Assembly: GCA_021604405.1 (NCBI GenBank)
Contig: BQJA01000004.1
Coordinates: 1 to 64,000 of the forward strand
Direction of reading: 5' to 3'
DNA from: Nitrosomonas sp.
GTDB taxonomy: Bacteria > Pseudomonadota > Gammaproteobacteria > Burkholderiales > Nitrosomonadaceae
DNA: 64,000 bases
A model generated the notes under the pieces. It had not been told where the DNA came from, ran no database searches, and saw only the letters and a program-made list of their open reading frames with translations. Position numbers and translations under genes: made by a program. Each line of letters starts with the position of its first letter. Within the stretch, counting starts at the first letter, position 1. Of the stretch, positions 19,821 to 29,505 are shown piece by piece.

Positions 19821-21434
19821 TTATTGCGCGGTTGCGTGTTCAGCGCGTAGAATTTTCTTGTCAACTTTTCCGACACTCGTTCTGGTGATATTTTCAACCT
19901 GTTTGAATTTCGTTAGTAACGCATGTTTGGAGATCGATCCGCGTTCAACAGACAGACGCACTTGCGCTTGCGCGGCCGATTCTTTGTACAGATTGTTATC
20001 CACGATCAGTAATGCCAGCGGACATTCTCCCCAGCGCTTGTCCGGAACACCGATGACAGCGACTTCTTTGACGCCGGCGATCTGCGTTAAGATATTCTCC
20101 AGTTCAAGGGATGATACCCACTCGCCAGCGACTTTGATGACATCCTTCAAACGATCGGTAATGCTCAGATATCCCCCGGGATCCAGGGTTCCGATATCCT
20201 GTGTACGCAGATAATCATTATGCCAGAGTGCTGCGCTGGCTTCAGCATTGTCGAGGTATCCTTGCGTCAACCAAGGCGCGCGCACAACGATTTCACCGCT
20301 GCGATGACCATCGCGCGCTTGCAACTGCATCGTCTCATCAACAATCTGCAGATCCACCAAAGGTATTGCGCGCCCGGCACAGCATAATTTTACCATCGTA
20401 TCATCCGTCACCGAATCCGATGCAGAAGTCTTTACCTGTGCCAGCGTAAGTATTGGCGCAGTTTCGGATAAACCATACCCGGAAAAGCAATCAACCCCCA
20501 TTTCCATAGCCTGTCTGGCCAGTACTTGGGGTAAAGCGGATCCGCCAACCACGACTTTCCAGTCGTGTAATTTCACCGCGGCAGATTGTGCCGCGTTCAG
20601 TACCATTTTTAAAAGAGTGGGCACACAATGTGAGAACGTAACTTTTTCTTCAGCAATTAATCGCAACAGCAAATCGGGGGCATACCGCCCCGGATAAACT
20701 TGTTTCATACCGAGCAACGTAACAATGTAAGGAATGCCCCAGGCATGCACATGAAACATCGGTGTCAGCGGCATATAAACATCTTCGGCATGCAAACGTT
20801 GCCGTGCTGCCGGCGCAGTTAATGCGACGCCAGCAGCGAGTGTGTGCAGCATCAGCTGCCTGTGCGTGTAATAAACACCTTTAGGATTGCCAGTCGTTCC
20901 CGTCGTATAGAAAGTTGTTGCCCGGGTATTTTCATCAAAGTCGCTAAAATCAAAACCGCTGCTTTGATCTGCCAGCCAGCGTTCGTATTCATCATCAAAC
21001 TGCAAATCGGTATGCGGCGCTGGCGTTCCATCGACCAAGACAATATATTTTTGTATGCCGGATAATTCTGCGTGAATGCTCTCGATAACTGGAATGAAGT
21101 CCGCGTGTACCAGCAACATCGACGCACGGGAATGATTTAACGTATAGGCAATCTGGGCCGGTGTCAGTTTGGTGTTGACGGTCATCAAGGTTGCGCCAAA
21201 CATTGGTATCGCGAAATAGCTTTCGAGATAACGATGGCTGTCATGGTCCATGATCGCAATTACGTCGTTCTGTTGCATACCATACGCTGCCAGTGCGGCG
21301 CCAAACAGGCCAATCCGTGCGTACACTTGGCGGTAACTCATGCGTAACTGATCGCGATAGATAATTTCCTGGTCGGCTGCATTGGCCAGTGGTGTATGCC
21401 AAAGGTGTTTTAGTAAAAGTGGATAGGATGTCAT
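19821..21434 (-). CDS. AMP-dependent acyl-CoA synthetase/ligase
   Basis: This 537-residue ANL-superfamily enzyme adenylates a carboxylic acid and normally passes it to CoA. Motifs seen are the P-loop YTTGTTGNPKG near residue 177, GYGLSETAP, a hinge region (YLSITDRLKDVIKVAGEWV) and a C-terminal Lys in SVGKVDKK. The overall pattern fits medium/long-chain fatty acyl-CoA ligases rather than amino-acid A domains, because it is free-standing with no carrier domain. Within the siderophore locus it may activate the fatty acid that primes the PKS/NRPS line or that the acylase later removes. That role is inferred from position only. It lies 47 bp downstream of the PepSY gene on the same strand. Confidence 0.88.
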   Translation of the reverse strand: MTSYPLLLKHLWHTPLANAADQEIIYRDQLRMSYRQVYARIGLFGAALAAYGMQQNDVIAIMDHDSHRYLESYFAIPMFGATLMTVNTKLTPAQIAYTLNHSRASMLLVHADFIPVIESIHAELSGIQKYIVLVDGTPAPHTDLQFDDEYERWLADQSSGFDFSDFDENTRATTFYTTGTTGNPKGVYYTHRQLMLHTLAAGVALTAPAARQRLHAEDVYMPLTPMFHVHAWGIPYIVTLLGMKQVYPGRYAPDLLLRLIAEEKVTFSHCVPTLLKMVLNAAQSAAVKLHDWKVVVGGSALPQVLARQAMEMGVDCFSGYGLSETAPILTLAQVKTSASDSVTDDTMVKLCCAGRAIPLVDLQIVDETMQLQARDGHRSGEIVVRAPWLTQGYLDNAEASAALWHNDYLRTQDIGTLDPGGYLSITDRLKDVIKVAGEWVSSLELENILTQIAGVKEVAVIGVPDKRWGECPLALLIVDNNLYKESAAQAQVRLSVERGSISKHALLTKFKQVENITRTSVGKVDKKILRAEHATAQ

Positions 21435-21481
21435 ATTGATTTAATTCCAGACCTGCAGAGGTGATTTCATATTAAATAGGT

Positions 21482-22783
21482 CTAACCCTGATTAACCGGA
21501 AGAATTTGGTTCGAGCCCTTTTTCGTGCGTGCCCAGCGCTTCCTTTGCCAAATAATAACCCCCGTTACTGAAAGCACTGCAACGAGTAATCCCAATACCG
21601 ATATCATGATACGTCCAGGCAGGCCAAGAATTCGTCCGGAGTGCAGTGGGAATTGTGCGTCCAGAAATATATCCCCTGCGCTCCCGGTTCCTGGTATTTT
21701 TTCTCCAAGTAATGAACCATCCTGGCCGTCGAAATAAAGCCAGGGATTACCCAGACCAAACTCGGCATGATCTTGTCCTGGTTTATGAAATGTAACGCCG
21801 TAGATGCCATACTCTGCATCATAAAACATACCGCCGGGAGGAATGCGCCAATTTCTTTTTTGCGATTCCGCATAGGCTAATTCGATAATTTGGTCTCGTC
21901 CAGTGGTGGGCTCGATGGGTTCATCATGTGGATTGGGAGTTCGTATAGCAAAGGGATCCGGCGTAAGTGTGGAGAACATTGAGACGATGGGGCGTGTGAT
22001 TTCCATTTTAAGATTCATCGAAACAGCAGTTATGGCAAGTATCAGTAATAACACCCATAACCATACGCCACCGGAACGGTGCAGATCAAAATTTAGCTTG
22101 TAACTGCCTTGCTGCCAGCGGAAAGCAAATGATTTTCGCCAGGCTTCACGGTTGGGAAACGAAATACATAAGGCGATGAAACAATCGATAGACCAAACGA
22201 TTGCCAGGATACCCATAAATATAATGCCCAATTCAATATCGAATGCATCCGGGATGTGCATGCTGTAGTGCAGCTTATACAGAAAAGGAATGAAATTTTC
22301 ACGCGTGAGCGAGATTTCACCCCAATATCGAGAGCCGAGTATTTCTCCGCTAACCGGATCAATCGCTATTTGATTGAAATCTATATTAAATGCTTTGTCA
22401 GTTTCTGGATCGATGCGTCCTGTTACCCCGAGTCCCAAGTTTTCATCGGCTTCGATAGATAGCGGTAACCACGTAATCAGAATTCTTGGGTCCGATGCTT
22501 CAAGCTGGTCAGCAAGCCTGGTCGGAGAAAACGATTCTCCTTGGCTCTGTCTGTCGAATAGTTGCGGATTCAACCATTCATCAAGTTCATGATCCCATGA
22601 AATGATTGCACCGGTCAGACCCGAGATAAAAAGGAAGACGGCTAAAAATAGGCCCGCCCAGCGGTGTAATGTCGTGAGAATCTGACGATTTACTCTGGAT
22701 TTCCCGAATTGCCTTCCTTGCTGTCGAACAGCAGCCGGTTGTGCAGTATCAATTGATTTATTCATCATGCTAGGCGACACCAT
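21482..22783 (-). CDS. PepSY-domain inner-membrane protein (FpvG-like candidate siderophore reductase)
   Basis: The 433-residue protein has about four membrane segments (near residues 38-60, 190-212, 240-262 and the C-terminus) and the PepSY-TM signature LHRWAGLFLAVFLFISGLTG at the first helix. Members of this family next to siderophore genes include FpvG of Pseudomonas, which is needed for reduction of ferripyoverdine in the periplasm. A similar electron-transfer role here is inferred. The first ATG overlaps the end of the ABC exporter gene by 14 bp; a second ATG pair at 22768-22763 (MMNKSID) is an alternative start just past that stop. Either way it is translationally coupled to the exporter. 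Confidence 0.85.
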   Translation of the reverse strand: MVSPSMMNKSIDTAQPAAVRQQGRQFGKSRVNRQILTTLHRWAGLFLAVFLFISGLTGAIISWDHELDEWLNPQLFDRQSQGESFSPTRLADQLEASDPRILITWLPLSIEADENLGLGVTGRIDPETDKAFNIDFNQIAIDPVSGEILGSRYWGEISLTRENFIPFLYKLHYSMHIPDAFDIELGIIFMGILAIVWSIDCFIALCISFPNREAWRKSFAFRWQQGSYKLNFDLHRSGGVWLWVLLLILAITAVSMNLKMEITRPIVSMFSTLTPDPFAIRTPNPHDEPIEPTTGRDQIIELAYAESQKRNWRIPPGGMFYDAEYGIYGVTFHKPGQDHAEFGLGNPWLYFDGQDGSLLGEKIPGTGSAGDIFLDAQFPLHSGRILGLPGRIMISVLGLLVAVLSVTGVIIWQRKRWARTKKGSNQILPVNQG

Positions 22784-24440
22784 CTGCTGTTACAAGTGTT
22801 GAAACGATTGTTTCGGATTCGGTTTTTGCTGGCTGACCCGAAACATCCGTCAAGCGACCATTTTCCATGCGTATAAGGCGATCGGCTAAGTGAAAATAAC
22901 GATCATCATGGGATATTACCAGTATTGTTTTATTCATCGCACGTAATTCAGGGAGCAATTCATGATAGAAGATCTCTTTAAAAACAGGATCCTGGTCAGC
23001 CGCCCATTCATCAAACACCAGAAATGGCCGGTTCTCAAGATAGGTTATCACTAGTGCCAGACGTTTTCGTTGTCCTTGTGATAGCGTAAGCGTGGTAAAA
23101 GTACCATTTTTGACTTTTACTTTATGTTGTAAGTGCAGTTTTGTCAGTAGCTTGTTCCCTCTTTGATCCAAATCCTCTGCATGGTTTGTTTCAAGTAATC
23201 GATCAAAAAGGTGGAAATCAGAAAAAATTGTCGAAAAATATTGTCTGTAGTAATCACGATTCACATCATTGATGGTTGCGTCATTTAGCATAACTTTTCC
23301 TTCTTCCGGCGGGTAAAGGCCTACCAGCAACTTTGCCAAGGTTGTTTTGCCGCTGCCATTGCCGCCAATCAGAAAGGTAATTTCTCCTGGATGAAATTCC
23401 AGATCTACCGGACCCAGCGTAAACATTTCATCTTTTTGTTCATGATAATAGCGATGCAGAACACCTTTCAGCCTGATGGATTGCAATGGTGGTAAATCAA
23501 CTTGTCTGGTTTGTGATTCAGAGGAAGACATGGAACGCGTAACTTCCTCAATGCGCTCAGCCGAAACCTGCGCCAGATTTGCGCGAGGAATATTCAATAA
23601 CAGTGCTTCAAGTGGACCCAACATATAAACGAATACCAGTGCATACCCCGTCATGATCAAGGCTCGGTCGGGAACATCGCCAACCAGCATGAATAGCACC
23701 ATTCCAATGAATGCATAAATCAGAAAATTTCCCCAACTTGCTGATGCTACAAAGATGGACATGCCAAGCGTTCGTTCCTTACGCACTTTTTCAATTGATC
23801 GCCCGAGCACTTCATCATAGAAGGTCGTACGTTTGTCACGGTTAAGGCGCAATTCCTTTGCGCCGTCCGTGAGTGACCGAAAATAAGCAAATAAAGTGTC
23901 TTGCTCTTCAGCGGCAATATCAAGGTGCCGTATGGCGCGAAGATGGGCAAGGTGATATCCCAGTGAGCCAAATCCAATGACCAGGATCGCAAGTAAGAAA
24001 ACCTGCCATGATAAAAAAGCCATGTAAACCAGGCAGCCAGCAACCACCACTGCGTTTGTGAGGATTACCGGAAAAGTTACAAAAAATTCGGCCACGCGGG
24101 TGCAATGTTCGGAAAGCGCGGATTGTATGCGCGCGGCACCCAGTAATTCGAGTTGCCGGTAGTCGGAAGTTATCACGCGTTTGGCGATAAAGCTACGAAG
24201 TTCCGCGTGTGCACGCTGCCCCAGCCTTTCAAATAAAATGGCCGAGGCCATGTAACTCACCATGACACAGAGTGCGGTGGCTGCGAATATCAGTGCCATT
24301 TCACTGTTATCCGACTCGGTAGTTGTCAGTGCGGCGCTGATTTGCGTAAGCAACAGAACGCTGCAAACACCATGCACGATGCAGGCAATTGATGCGCTTA
24401 AAAGCAGTGGCTTAGATTGTTTAATAAGATACTTCAACAT
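22770..24440 (-). CDS. Cyclic-peptide-type ABC exporter (PvdE/SyrD family)
   Basis: This 556-residue fused permease-ATPase has an N-terminal six-helix region (about residues 1-320) and an ATPase with Walker A GGNGSGKTTL (about 357), signature LSQGQRKRL (about 452) and Walker B FLVFDEWAADQDP (about 471). The FDEWAADQDP string is typical of the PvdE/SyrD branch, which exports non-ribosomal peptides or siderophore precursors across the inner membrane. It heads the minus-strand group (exporter, PepSY protein, ligase, acylase) from the divergent region 24441-24725. As with PvdE and PvdQ, it probably moves an acylated precursor to the periplasm, where the acylase acts. Confidence 0.92.
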   Translation of the reverse strand: MLKYLIKQSKPLLLSASIACIVHGVCSVLLLTQISAALTTTESDNSEMALIFAATALCVMVSYMASAILFERLGQRAHAELRSFIAKRVITSDYRQLELLGAARIQSALSEHCTRVAEFFVTFPVILTNAVVVAGCLVYMAFLSWQVFLLAILVIGFGSLGYHLAHLRAIRHLDIAAEEQDTLFAYFRSLTDGAKELRLNRDKRTTFYDEVLGRSIEKVRKERTLGMSIFVASASWGNFLIYAFIGMVLFMLVGDVPDRALIMTGYALVFVYMLGPLEALLLNIPRANLAQVSAERIEEVTRSMSSSESQTRQVDLPPLQSIRLKGVLHRYYHEQKDEMFTLGPVDLEFHPGEITFLIGGNGSGKTTLAKLLVGLYPPEEGKVMLNDATINDVNRDYYRQYFSTIFSDFHLFDRLLETNHAEDLDQRGNKLLTKLHLQHKVKVKNGTFTTLTLSQGQRKRLALVITYLENRPFLVFDEWAADQDPVFKEIFYHELLPELRAMNKTILVISHDDRYFHLADRLIRMENGRLTDVSGQPAKTESETIVSTLVTADGVA

Positions 24441-24725
24441 GGTCTGTTAATTTTTAAAAGATATCAATAGTGACGAATGGCGAAAGAAAATGTTTACTTC
24501 GTCACCCCAATCTGTCTGTTAATTTTCAGTCAACTAATAATTACTCAAAGATGTTTGTGGCCGGTTCTTTGCCGCTACTTTCCAATTGTATGGCCGTTTT
24601 ACAATTTTTTGCATCGATCTGAGTCACGTAAATTTCGCAACAGATTTTTAATAAACAATAATACATCTCATTCGTCTTCTAAAAGTATAGATATAAGATG
24701 ACTGAAAATCGCTTCTTGGAAATGA
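24441..24725. promoter_or_regulatory. Divergent intergenic region, probable control hub of the siderophore genes
   Basis: These 285 bp lie between the ABC exporter (minus) and the acyltransferase (plus), so promoters for both groups must lie here. The right part is AT-rich; around 24652-24671 a stretch reading AATAATACATCTCATT matches only about half of the Fur consensus, so it is at best a weak candidate. An open frame at 24477-24701 has no ribosome binding site and no recognisable product, and I treat it as non-coding. No sigma factor/anti-sigma pair is encoded nearby, which makes direct Fur-type control more likely than a PvdS/FecI cascade. Confidence 0.4.
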
Positions 24726-25832
24726 ATGAAACATTTTAATTTAAATGATCAACCTGACGAATTGTTGATGGGTCAAAGTGCGCTCTCGAATCGCTTCACT
24801 TCTTGTCCGGATCAGCGTTGCTATGACATTACGTATGAAGGTCGAGCACTCCGTATCAAAGAGCGTGAAAAGGGAATAGAAACGCTTTGGTTTTTATTTA
24901 TCCAATCAGACCAATTGCGCTTGGAATGGGCGGGTTCTTCTTCTGAGTATCCTGAAACGACTGAACTACTTGCGGCGATAGAGGCTGCAGTAGTGAACTA
25001 TCCCCACCAACAAAAAATTTCTTTGCAGGTCCCGGGCGGGGAAATACAGACGTTATTCGACTCAGGTGTGTTGATTAAGAATGAGAATAATCAACTTGTT
25101 GTTTATGTTGATGCCTTTTGGCAGCAAGTCGGCGTATGGTGTTCCGCAAAATCTGCCCAGGTGTTTCCCATTCACTATGTCTTTAGTCAGGGACGGAGTC
25201 ACCCACTCAGGCCGCCAAAGCCGGTGGGCAAGGTTTATCAAAGATATATTCCGTGGCTGGGGCGTACCTTGGCTTTTCGGGTAATTGACGCTGAGACAGA
25301 TTTGAGGCGGTTTAATCGCTGGATGAATGATCCAGTCGTGGCAAACTTCTGGCAAGAAGAAGGCGATATGTCAAAGCACCTTGATTATCTCGCAGCTATC
25401 GAAGCTGATCCGCATGTAATTGGCCTGATTGGTTGTTTTGATGATGAACCTTTCGGTTATTTCGAGATTTATTGGGCAAAGGAAGACCGGCTATCACCCT
25501 ATTATGATGTAAATGATTTTGATCGCGGCTGGCATGTATTGATCGGTGAGTCACATATGCGTGGCAAGCCTTTTGTCACAGCCTGGCTGCCATCCATTTC
25601 GCACTACCTGTTTCTTGATGATGATAGAACACAACGTCTTGTCATTGAGCCTCGCATCGATAACAACAAAATGATACGAAATCTTGAGAAGTGCGGCTAT
25701 ATAAACATCAAGGAATTTGATTTTCCTCACAAGCGCGCAGTGCTTGGCATGTTGTCACGTGAACGTTTTTTTGCGGAACAACGCTGGGTGCCGCGCCACG
25801 TATCTCCGCCTCAGTCTGTCTCAATGTTCTAA
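24726..25832 (+). CDS. Siderophore GNAT acyltransferase (IucB/AlcB family), hydroxyornithine N-acylation
   Basis: The 368-residue protein has a C-terminal GNAT domain of the siderophore-acetyltransferase type. Family hallmarks are the strings PWLGRTLAFRVID, RWMNDPVVANFWQEEG and, near the acyl-CoA site, IGESHMRGKPF followed by RLVIEPRIDNNKMI. Enzymes of this class transfer an acyl group, usually acetyl, from acyl-CoA to the hydroxylated side-chain amine of ornithine or lysine, completing the hydroxamate. The next gene, 10 bp downstream, makes that hydroxylamine. The N-terminal half is poorly conserved, as is usual for the family. It is the first gene of the plus-strand group leaving the divergent control region. 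Confidence 0.9.
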   Translation: MKHFNLNDQPDELLMGQSALSNRFTSCPDQRCYDITYEGRALRIKEREKGIETLWFLFIQSDQLRLEWAGSSSEYPETTELLAAIEAAVVNYPHQQKISLQVPGGEIQTLFDSGVLIKNENNQLVVYVDAFWQQVGVWCSAKSAQVFPIHYVFSQGRSHPLRPPKPVGKVYQRYIPWLGRTLAFRVIDAETDLRRFNRWMNDPVVANFWQEEGDMSKHLDYLAAIEADPHVIGLIGCFDDEPFGYFEIYWAKEDRLSPYYDVNDFDRGWHVLIGESHMRGKPFVTAWLPSISHYLFLDDDRTQRLVIEPRIDNNKMIRNLEKCGYINIKEFDFPHKRAVLGMLSRERFFAEQRWVPRHVSPPQSVSMF

Positions 25833-25842
25833 GGATTAAATA

Positions 25843-27144
25843 ATGAAAATTTTTGATTTAATAGGTATCGGCTTTGGACCATCCAATATAGCGCTTGCTA
25901 TTGCGCTCGAAGAAAAAAAACAGGCTGGACGTCATACTGAGTTTTTTTTTATTGAAAAACAGCCCAGCTTCGCATGGCACGCAAACATGATGCTGGATAA
26001 CGCGCATATGCAGGTTTCCTTTCTAAAGGATCTGGCCACAATGCGCAATCCGTTGAGTCATTTCACGTTTATTAATTATCTGCATGAGAAGAGAAGATTG
26101 CAGGATTTCATTAATCTAAAAACTTTTTTCCCGAGCCGTCGTGAATTTAACGATTATCTTGCGTGGGCCGCGGGTCACTTTGATCATAGTTGCGCATATG
26201 GTGAAGAAGTCATTGAGGTATTACCGGAAAAATTTAGCGATGAGATTTTATTGCTGCGCGTTCGATCGCGCGATAGCAGGCAAGTCGTTCGCGAACGATT
26301 AACGCGAAGCCTGGTGGTCAGTATTGGTGGTCAGCCCAGACTGCCGGATTGTTTTATACCGATACATAACGATGCGCGAGTTTTTCATTCAAATGATTAT
26401 TTGAAGCGGATTAAACAACATACGCATGCGCGCAAAATAGCAGTCGTTGGAGCAGGGCAGAGCGCATCAGAGATTTTTATCGATTTGCATAATCGTTTCA
26501 GCAACGTACAAATAGATTTGATTATGCGTGCCCGTTCAATTAAACCATCGGATGACAGTCCATTTGTCAATGAAATTTTTAATACCGAATTTACCGATTT
26601 TGTTTTTAATACGCCAGAACAGGAGCGGGAAAAAATACTTGACGAATTCTGGCACACTAATTATGCGGCACCCGATCTGGTACTGATTGAACAAATGTAT
26701 AACGTGTTTTATCAGCAAAAAGTTGCCGGTACCAGTCAGCATCGCTTTTTACGGCGCCATGCAGTCAGGAAGGCAATCGCGCAACCAGACGGTATTCAAT
26801 TCACACTCTACGACTTGAATAACGATTGCGAGAAAATCTCAACCTATGATGCGGTGGTTCTGGCAACAGGCTATCAACGTGACCATTACAAAGCATTATT
26901 AGCACCGCTGATGCCTTACCTGAAGGATTGTTCGGTTAATCGCCAATACCGGATGGATAGCATACCGGCGTTCAAGCCAGCGATTTTTCTGCAAGGCGCC
27001 TGTGAGGCAAGCCATGGTTTAAGCGATACGTTACTGTCAGTAACGGCCGTCCGCACCAGCGAAATAGTAGATGAATTGTTGCGAGTCGTCGATCAAACAA
27101 AAAGCATACGGCCACAGCGTTCTGTCGCTTCGACCGTGGCTTAG
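25843..27144 (+). CDS. L-ornithine/L-lysine N-monooxygenase (PvdA/IucD family)
   Basis: This 433-residue flavoprotein hydroxylates the side-chain amine of free ornithine or lysine using FAD, NADPH and oxygen, the first step of hydroxamate siderophores. Visible motifs are the FAD site GIGFGPSN (residues 7-14), the family string SFLKDLATMRNPLSHFTF (about 59-76), the NADPH site VVGAGQSASE (about 202) and the LATGY motif (about 341). A good AAGGA ribosome binding site precedes the ATG. Ornithine is slightly more likely than lysine, given the resemblance to PvdA-type loci and the NRPS codes, but the substrate cannot be fixed from sequence alone. Confidence 0.93.
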   Translation: MKIFDLIGIGFGPSNIALAIALEEKKQAGRHTEFFFIEKQPSFAWHANMMLDNAHMQVSFLKDLATMRNPLSHFTFINYLHEKRRLQDFINLKTFFPSRREFNDYLAWAAGHFDHSCAYGEEVIEVLPEKFSDEILLLRVRSRDSRQVVRERLTRSLVVSIGGQPRLPDCFIPIHNDARVFHSNDYLKRIKQHTHARKIAVVGAGQSASEIFIDLHNRFSNVQIDLIMRARSIKPSDDSPFVNEIFNTEFTDFVFNTPEQEREKILDEFWHTNYAAPDLVLIEQMYNVFYQQKVAGTSQHRFLRRHAVRKAIAQPDGIQFTLYDLNNDCEKISTYDAVVLATGYQRDHYKALLAPLMPYLKDCSVNRQYRMDSIPAFKPAIFLQGACEASHGLSDTLLSVTAVRTSEIVDELLRVVDQTKSIRPQRSVASTVA

Positions 27145-27193
27145 ATAGTTTCGCAAACAATAACAACTAAATTTATTAGAAGAAAAAAATTAA

Positions 27194-29455
27194 ATGATAA
27201 GACAAATCAGACTGAAAATTATTCCTAAATATTCTTTATTATTTTTTGTTTCACACTTGATGGCTTTTTTTCTATCTTTTGATAGTTATGCGCAGTCGAA
27301 ACAGGAACAGGCAAATCAAGCTGGCGAATTTAAAAAGCAGCAAGCACCCCTCGCATCTGCATCGCAGACAGAATCCGCGAAGGCCGATCCTCAGGTTCTC
27401 CCAGAAATTACAATTGAAGGCAAAGGCTCTAGAAATATTGCCGGGTATGTAACCAAGCGTAACAACACGGCAACAAAGACGGATACGCCAATTCTGGAGA
27501 CGCCGCAATCGATATCTGTGGTAACCCGTGATGAAATGGATATCAGAAGTGTGCAGGAAATGACTGAAGCCTTGCGCTATGTCCCTGGCGTCACCGTGGA
27601 TCAATTTGGCTTTGATGGCCGTGGTTATGAGTATCTGTTAATGAGGGGATTTAACGCGCTTACCACGGCTAATTTTCGTGATGGCTTGAGCAACGCGGCG
27701 CAAGGTCTGTTTTTTTCATCGTTTATTACAGATACATATGGATTAGAACAAATTGATGTACTGCGTGGTCCTTCATCAGTTATGTTTGGGCGTGGTGATG
27801 CCGGTGGTATCGTTAATCGTGTCACGAAGCGACCAAACGATAATCCAGTTCGAGAAATTCAATTTCAGTACGGCAATTTTAATCGTAAGCGGCTCGCTGC
27901 TGACTTAGGCGCGGTGAGTAAGGATGGCACGGTCATGTTTCGGTTGGTCGGGACAGGTCTGGATACGAATACGCAGGTCCGATATCCCAACACGGGCGGT
28001 GATCGTGCAAATCTTGAACGTGTCTATATTGCGCCATCGATAACCTGGCGCCCGACAAATGCCACGACCCTCACGTTGATGGGCGACATATTGAATAACC
28101 GCAGTGGATCGTCGCCTTTTTACCTGACGGCACCCAATGGTGGTTTTACCAATGTTCTACAAAGTGATCCGCAATTTACAAAATACAACACCAATCAATA
28201 TTCGTTCAGTTATCAATTTGAGCATCTCTTCAATGACATCTTTATTGCACGCCAAAATTTTCGATTTGCAGAGCAAACAGGGAATTTTCAGGATTTATTT
28301 TCAACCGGGTTCAATACGGCTGACCAACCTACACTCGCGGATAGAGAAGCTTACGGTACGAAAGAGCGGTTAAACCAGATTGTTCTGGATACGCATTTGC
28401 AAACCAAGCTTGACACCGGACCGGTTAATCATACCGCATTAATAGGGGTGGATTGGAATCGGACAAATGCGACGCTTAAATATTTTGAAGGCTACAATAA
28501 TGGACTCACTGTGCCGGGTATTGATATTGCAAATCCGGTGTATAACGTGCCAATTGCCAGCCCGAATGCATTGCTTGATGATGCAGAACAGCGAATCGAT
28601 CAGCTTGGTTTTTATATTCAGGATCAAATGCGGTATAACGAAAACTGGATTGTTACACTGAGCGGACGCCATGACAGAATTCATTCGAGAGATAAGAATT
28701 TTTTGAGTGGGACAACAGCCAAAGTCAACGATAACGCTTTTACCGGACGGGCGGGTTTAACCTACGTATTTTCAAACGGCATCGCGCCTTATTTTAGTTA
28801 TTCACAATCCTTCTTGCCTCAGGCCGGCTTTGATTCCAGTAATAATTCTTTTGACCCGACACGCGGCGAACAATATGAGGCAGGTGTCAAATACCAGCCT
28901 GTGGGAGGGAGAAGTTTGTACACGGCTGCATTCTTTGACCTGACAAAAACCAATGTACTAACGCGTGACCCAAATGACGCAACGGGTTTCCGGTCTACCC
29001 AATCAGGAAAAATACGATCACGCGGCGTTGAGTTGGAAGCCCGTGCGGAGTTGCTGCGCGGTTTGAATATGATCAGTTCTTTCACTTATCACAATGTAAA
29101 AAATATCGACGATACTGATTTCGAAGGCAAGATGCCAGTGCAAGTGCCAAAAACGATGGCATCCGGGTGGCTGGATTATTCTTTTGGCGCACTGGGTATC
29201 GATTGGTTGAGAGGTTTAGGTTTGGGTGGCGGGGTCCGCTATGTCGGCAAAGTGTTTAATGAACCAGAAAACACAAGTACAACGCCATCGTTTACTTTGT
29301 TTGATGCAACGCTTCGCTACGAAAGGGGCCCCATGCTATTTAACATAAATGCCAGCAATATATTTGATAAAAGATATATTGCCTCGACATTTTTCGGTAG
29401 AAACTATTTAGGCACCGAACGTACGGTGATCGGTACATTGACGCTTAGATTCTAA
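27194..29455 (+). CDS. TonB-dependent siderophore receptor
   Basis: This 753-residue outer-membrane barrel has a signal peptide (about residues 1-34, ending SYAQS), a TonB box at about 69-76 (LPEITIEG), a plug from about 95 (ETPQSISVVTRDEMD, LRYVPGV, RGFNA, DVLRGPSSVMFGRGDAGG) and a C-terminal strand ending in aromatic Phe (GTLTLRF). It belongs to the hydroxamate/ferrichrome-type receptors. The segment between signal peptide and TonB box is too short to hold the STN signalling domain found in FpvA or FecA, so it should import only and not signal to a sigma factor. Position directly after the biosynthetic genes (49 bp) suggests it takes up the cognate ferri-siderophore. Confidence 0.95.
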   Translation: MIRQIRLKIIPKYSLLFFVSHLMAFFLSFDSYAQSKQEQANQAGEFKKQQAPLASASQTESAKADPQVLPEITIEGKGSRNIAGYVTKRNNTATKTDTPILETPQSISVVTRDEMDIRSVQEMTEALRYVPGVTVDQFGFDGRGYEYLLMRGFNALTTANFRDGLSNAAQGLFFSSFITDTYGLEQIDVLRGPSSVMFGRGDAGGIVNRVTKRPNDNPVREIQFQYGNFNRKRLAADLGAVSKDGTVMFRLVGTGLDTNTQVRYPNTGGDRANLERVYIAPSITWRPTNATTLTLMGDILNNRSGSSPFYLTAPNGGFTNVLQSDPQFTKYNTNQYSFSYQFEHLFNDIFIARQNFRFAEQTGNFQDLFSTGFNTADQPTLADREAYGTKERLNQIVLDTHLQTKLDTGPVNHTALIGVDWNRTNATLKYFEGYNNGLTVPGIDIANPVYNVPIASPNALLDDAEQRIDQLGFYIQDQMRYNENWIVTLSGRHDRIHSRDKNFLSGTTAKVNDNAFTGRAGLTYVFSNGIAPYFSYSQSFLPQAGFDSSNNSFDPTRGEQYEAGVKYQPVGGRSLYTAAFFDLTKTNVLTRDPNDATGFRSTQSGKIRSRGVELEARAELLRGLNMISSFTYHNVKNIDDTDFEGKMPVQVPKTMASGWLDYSFGALGIDWLRGLGLGGGVRYVGKVFNEPENTSTTPSFTLFDATLRYERGPMLFNINASNIFDKRYIASTFFGRNYLGTERTVIGTLTLRF

Positions 29456-29505
29456 GTATCGTTACGCTATTTCCAACCCATATCCCCAGTTCTATTGGAG
29501 TTTTT

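Noticed and set aside
24652..24671. Fur box in the divergent region
   Set aside because: Only about 10-11 of 19 positions match in AT-rich DNA; kept as a weak remark, not as a feature.
24477..24701. 74-codon frame in the divergent siderophore control region
   Set aside because: No ribosome binding site, Leu/Phe/Cys-rich random composition, and it would fill the only space for two promoters.
27194..29455. STN signalling domain in the receptor
   Set aside because: Only about 35 residues lie between the signal peptide and TonB box, too few for the domain.
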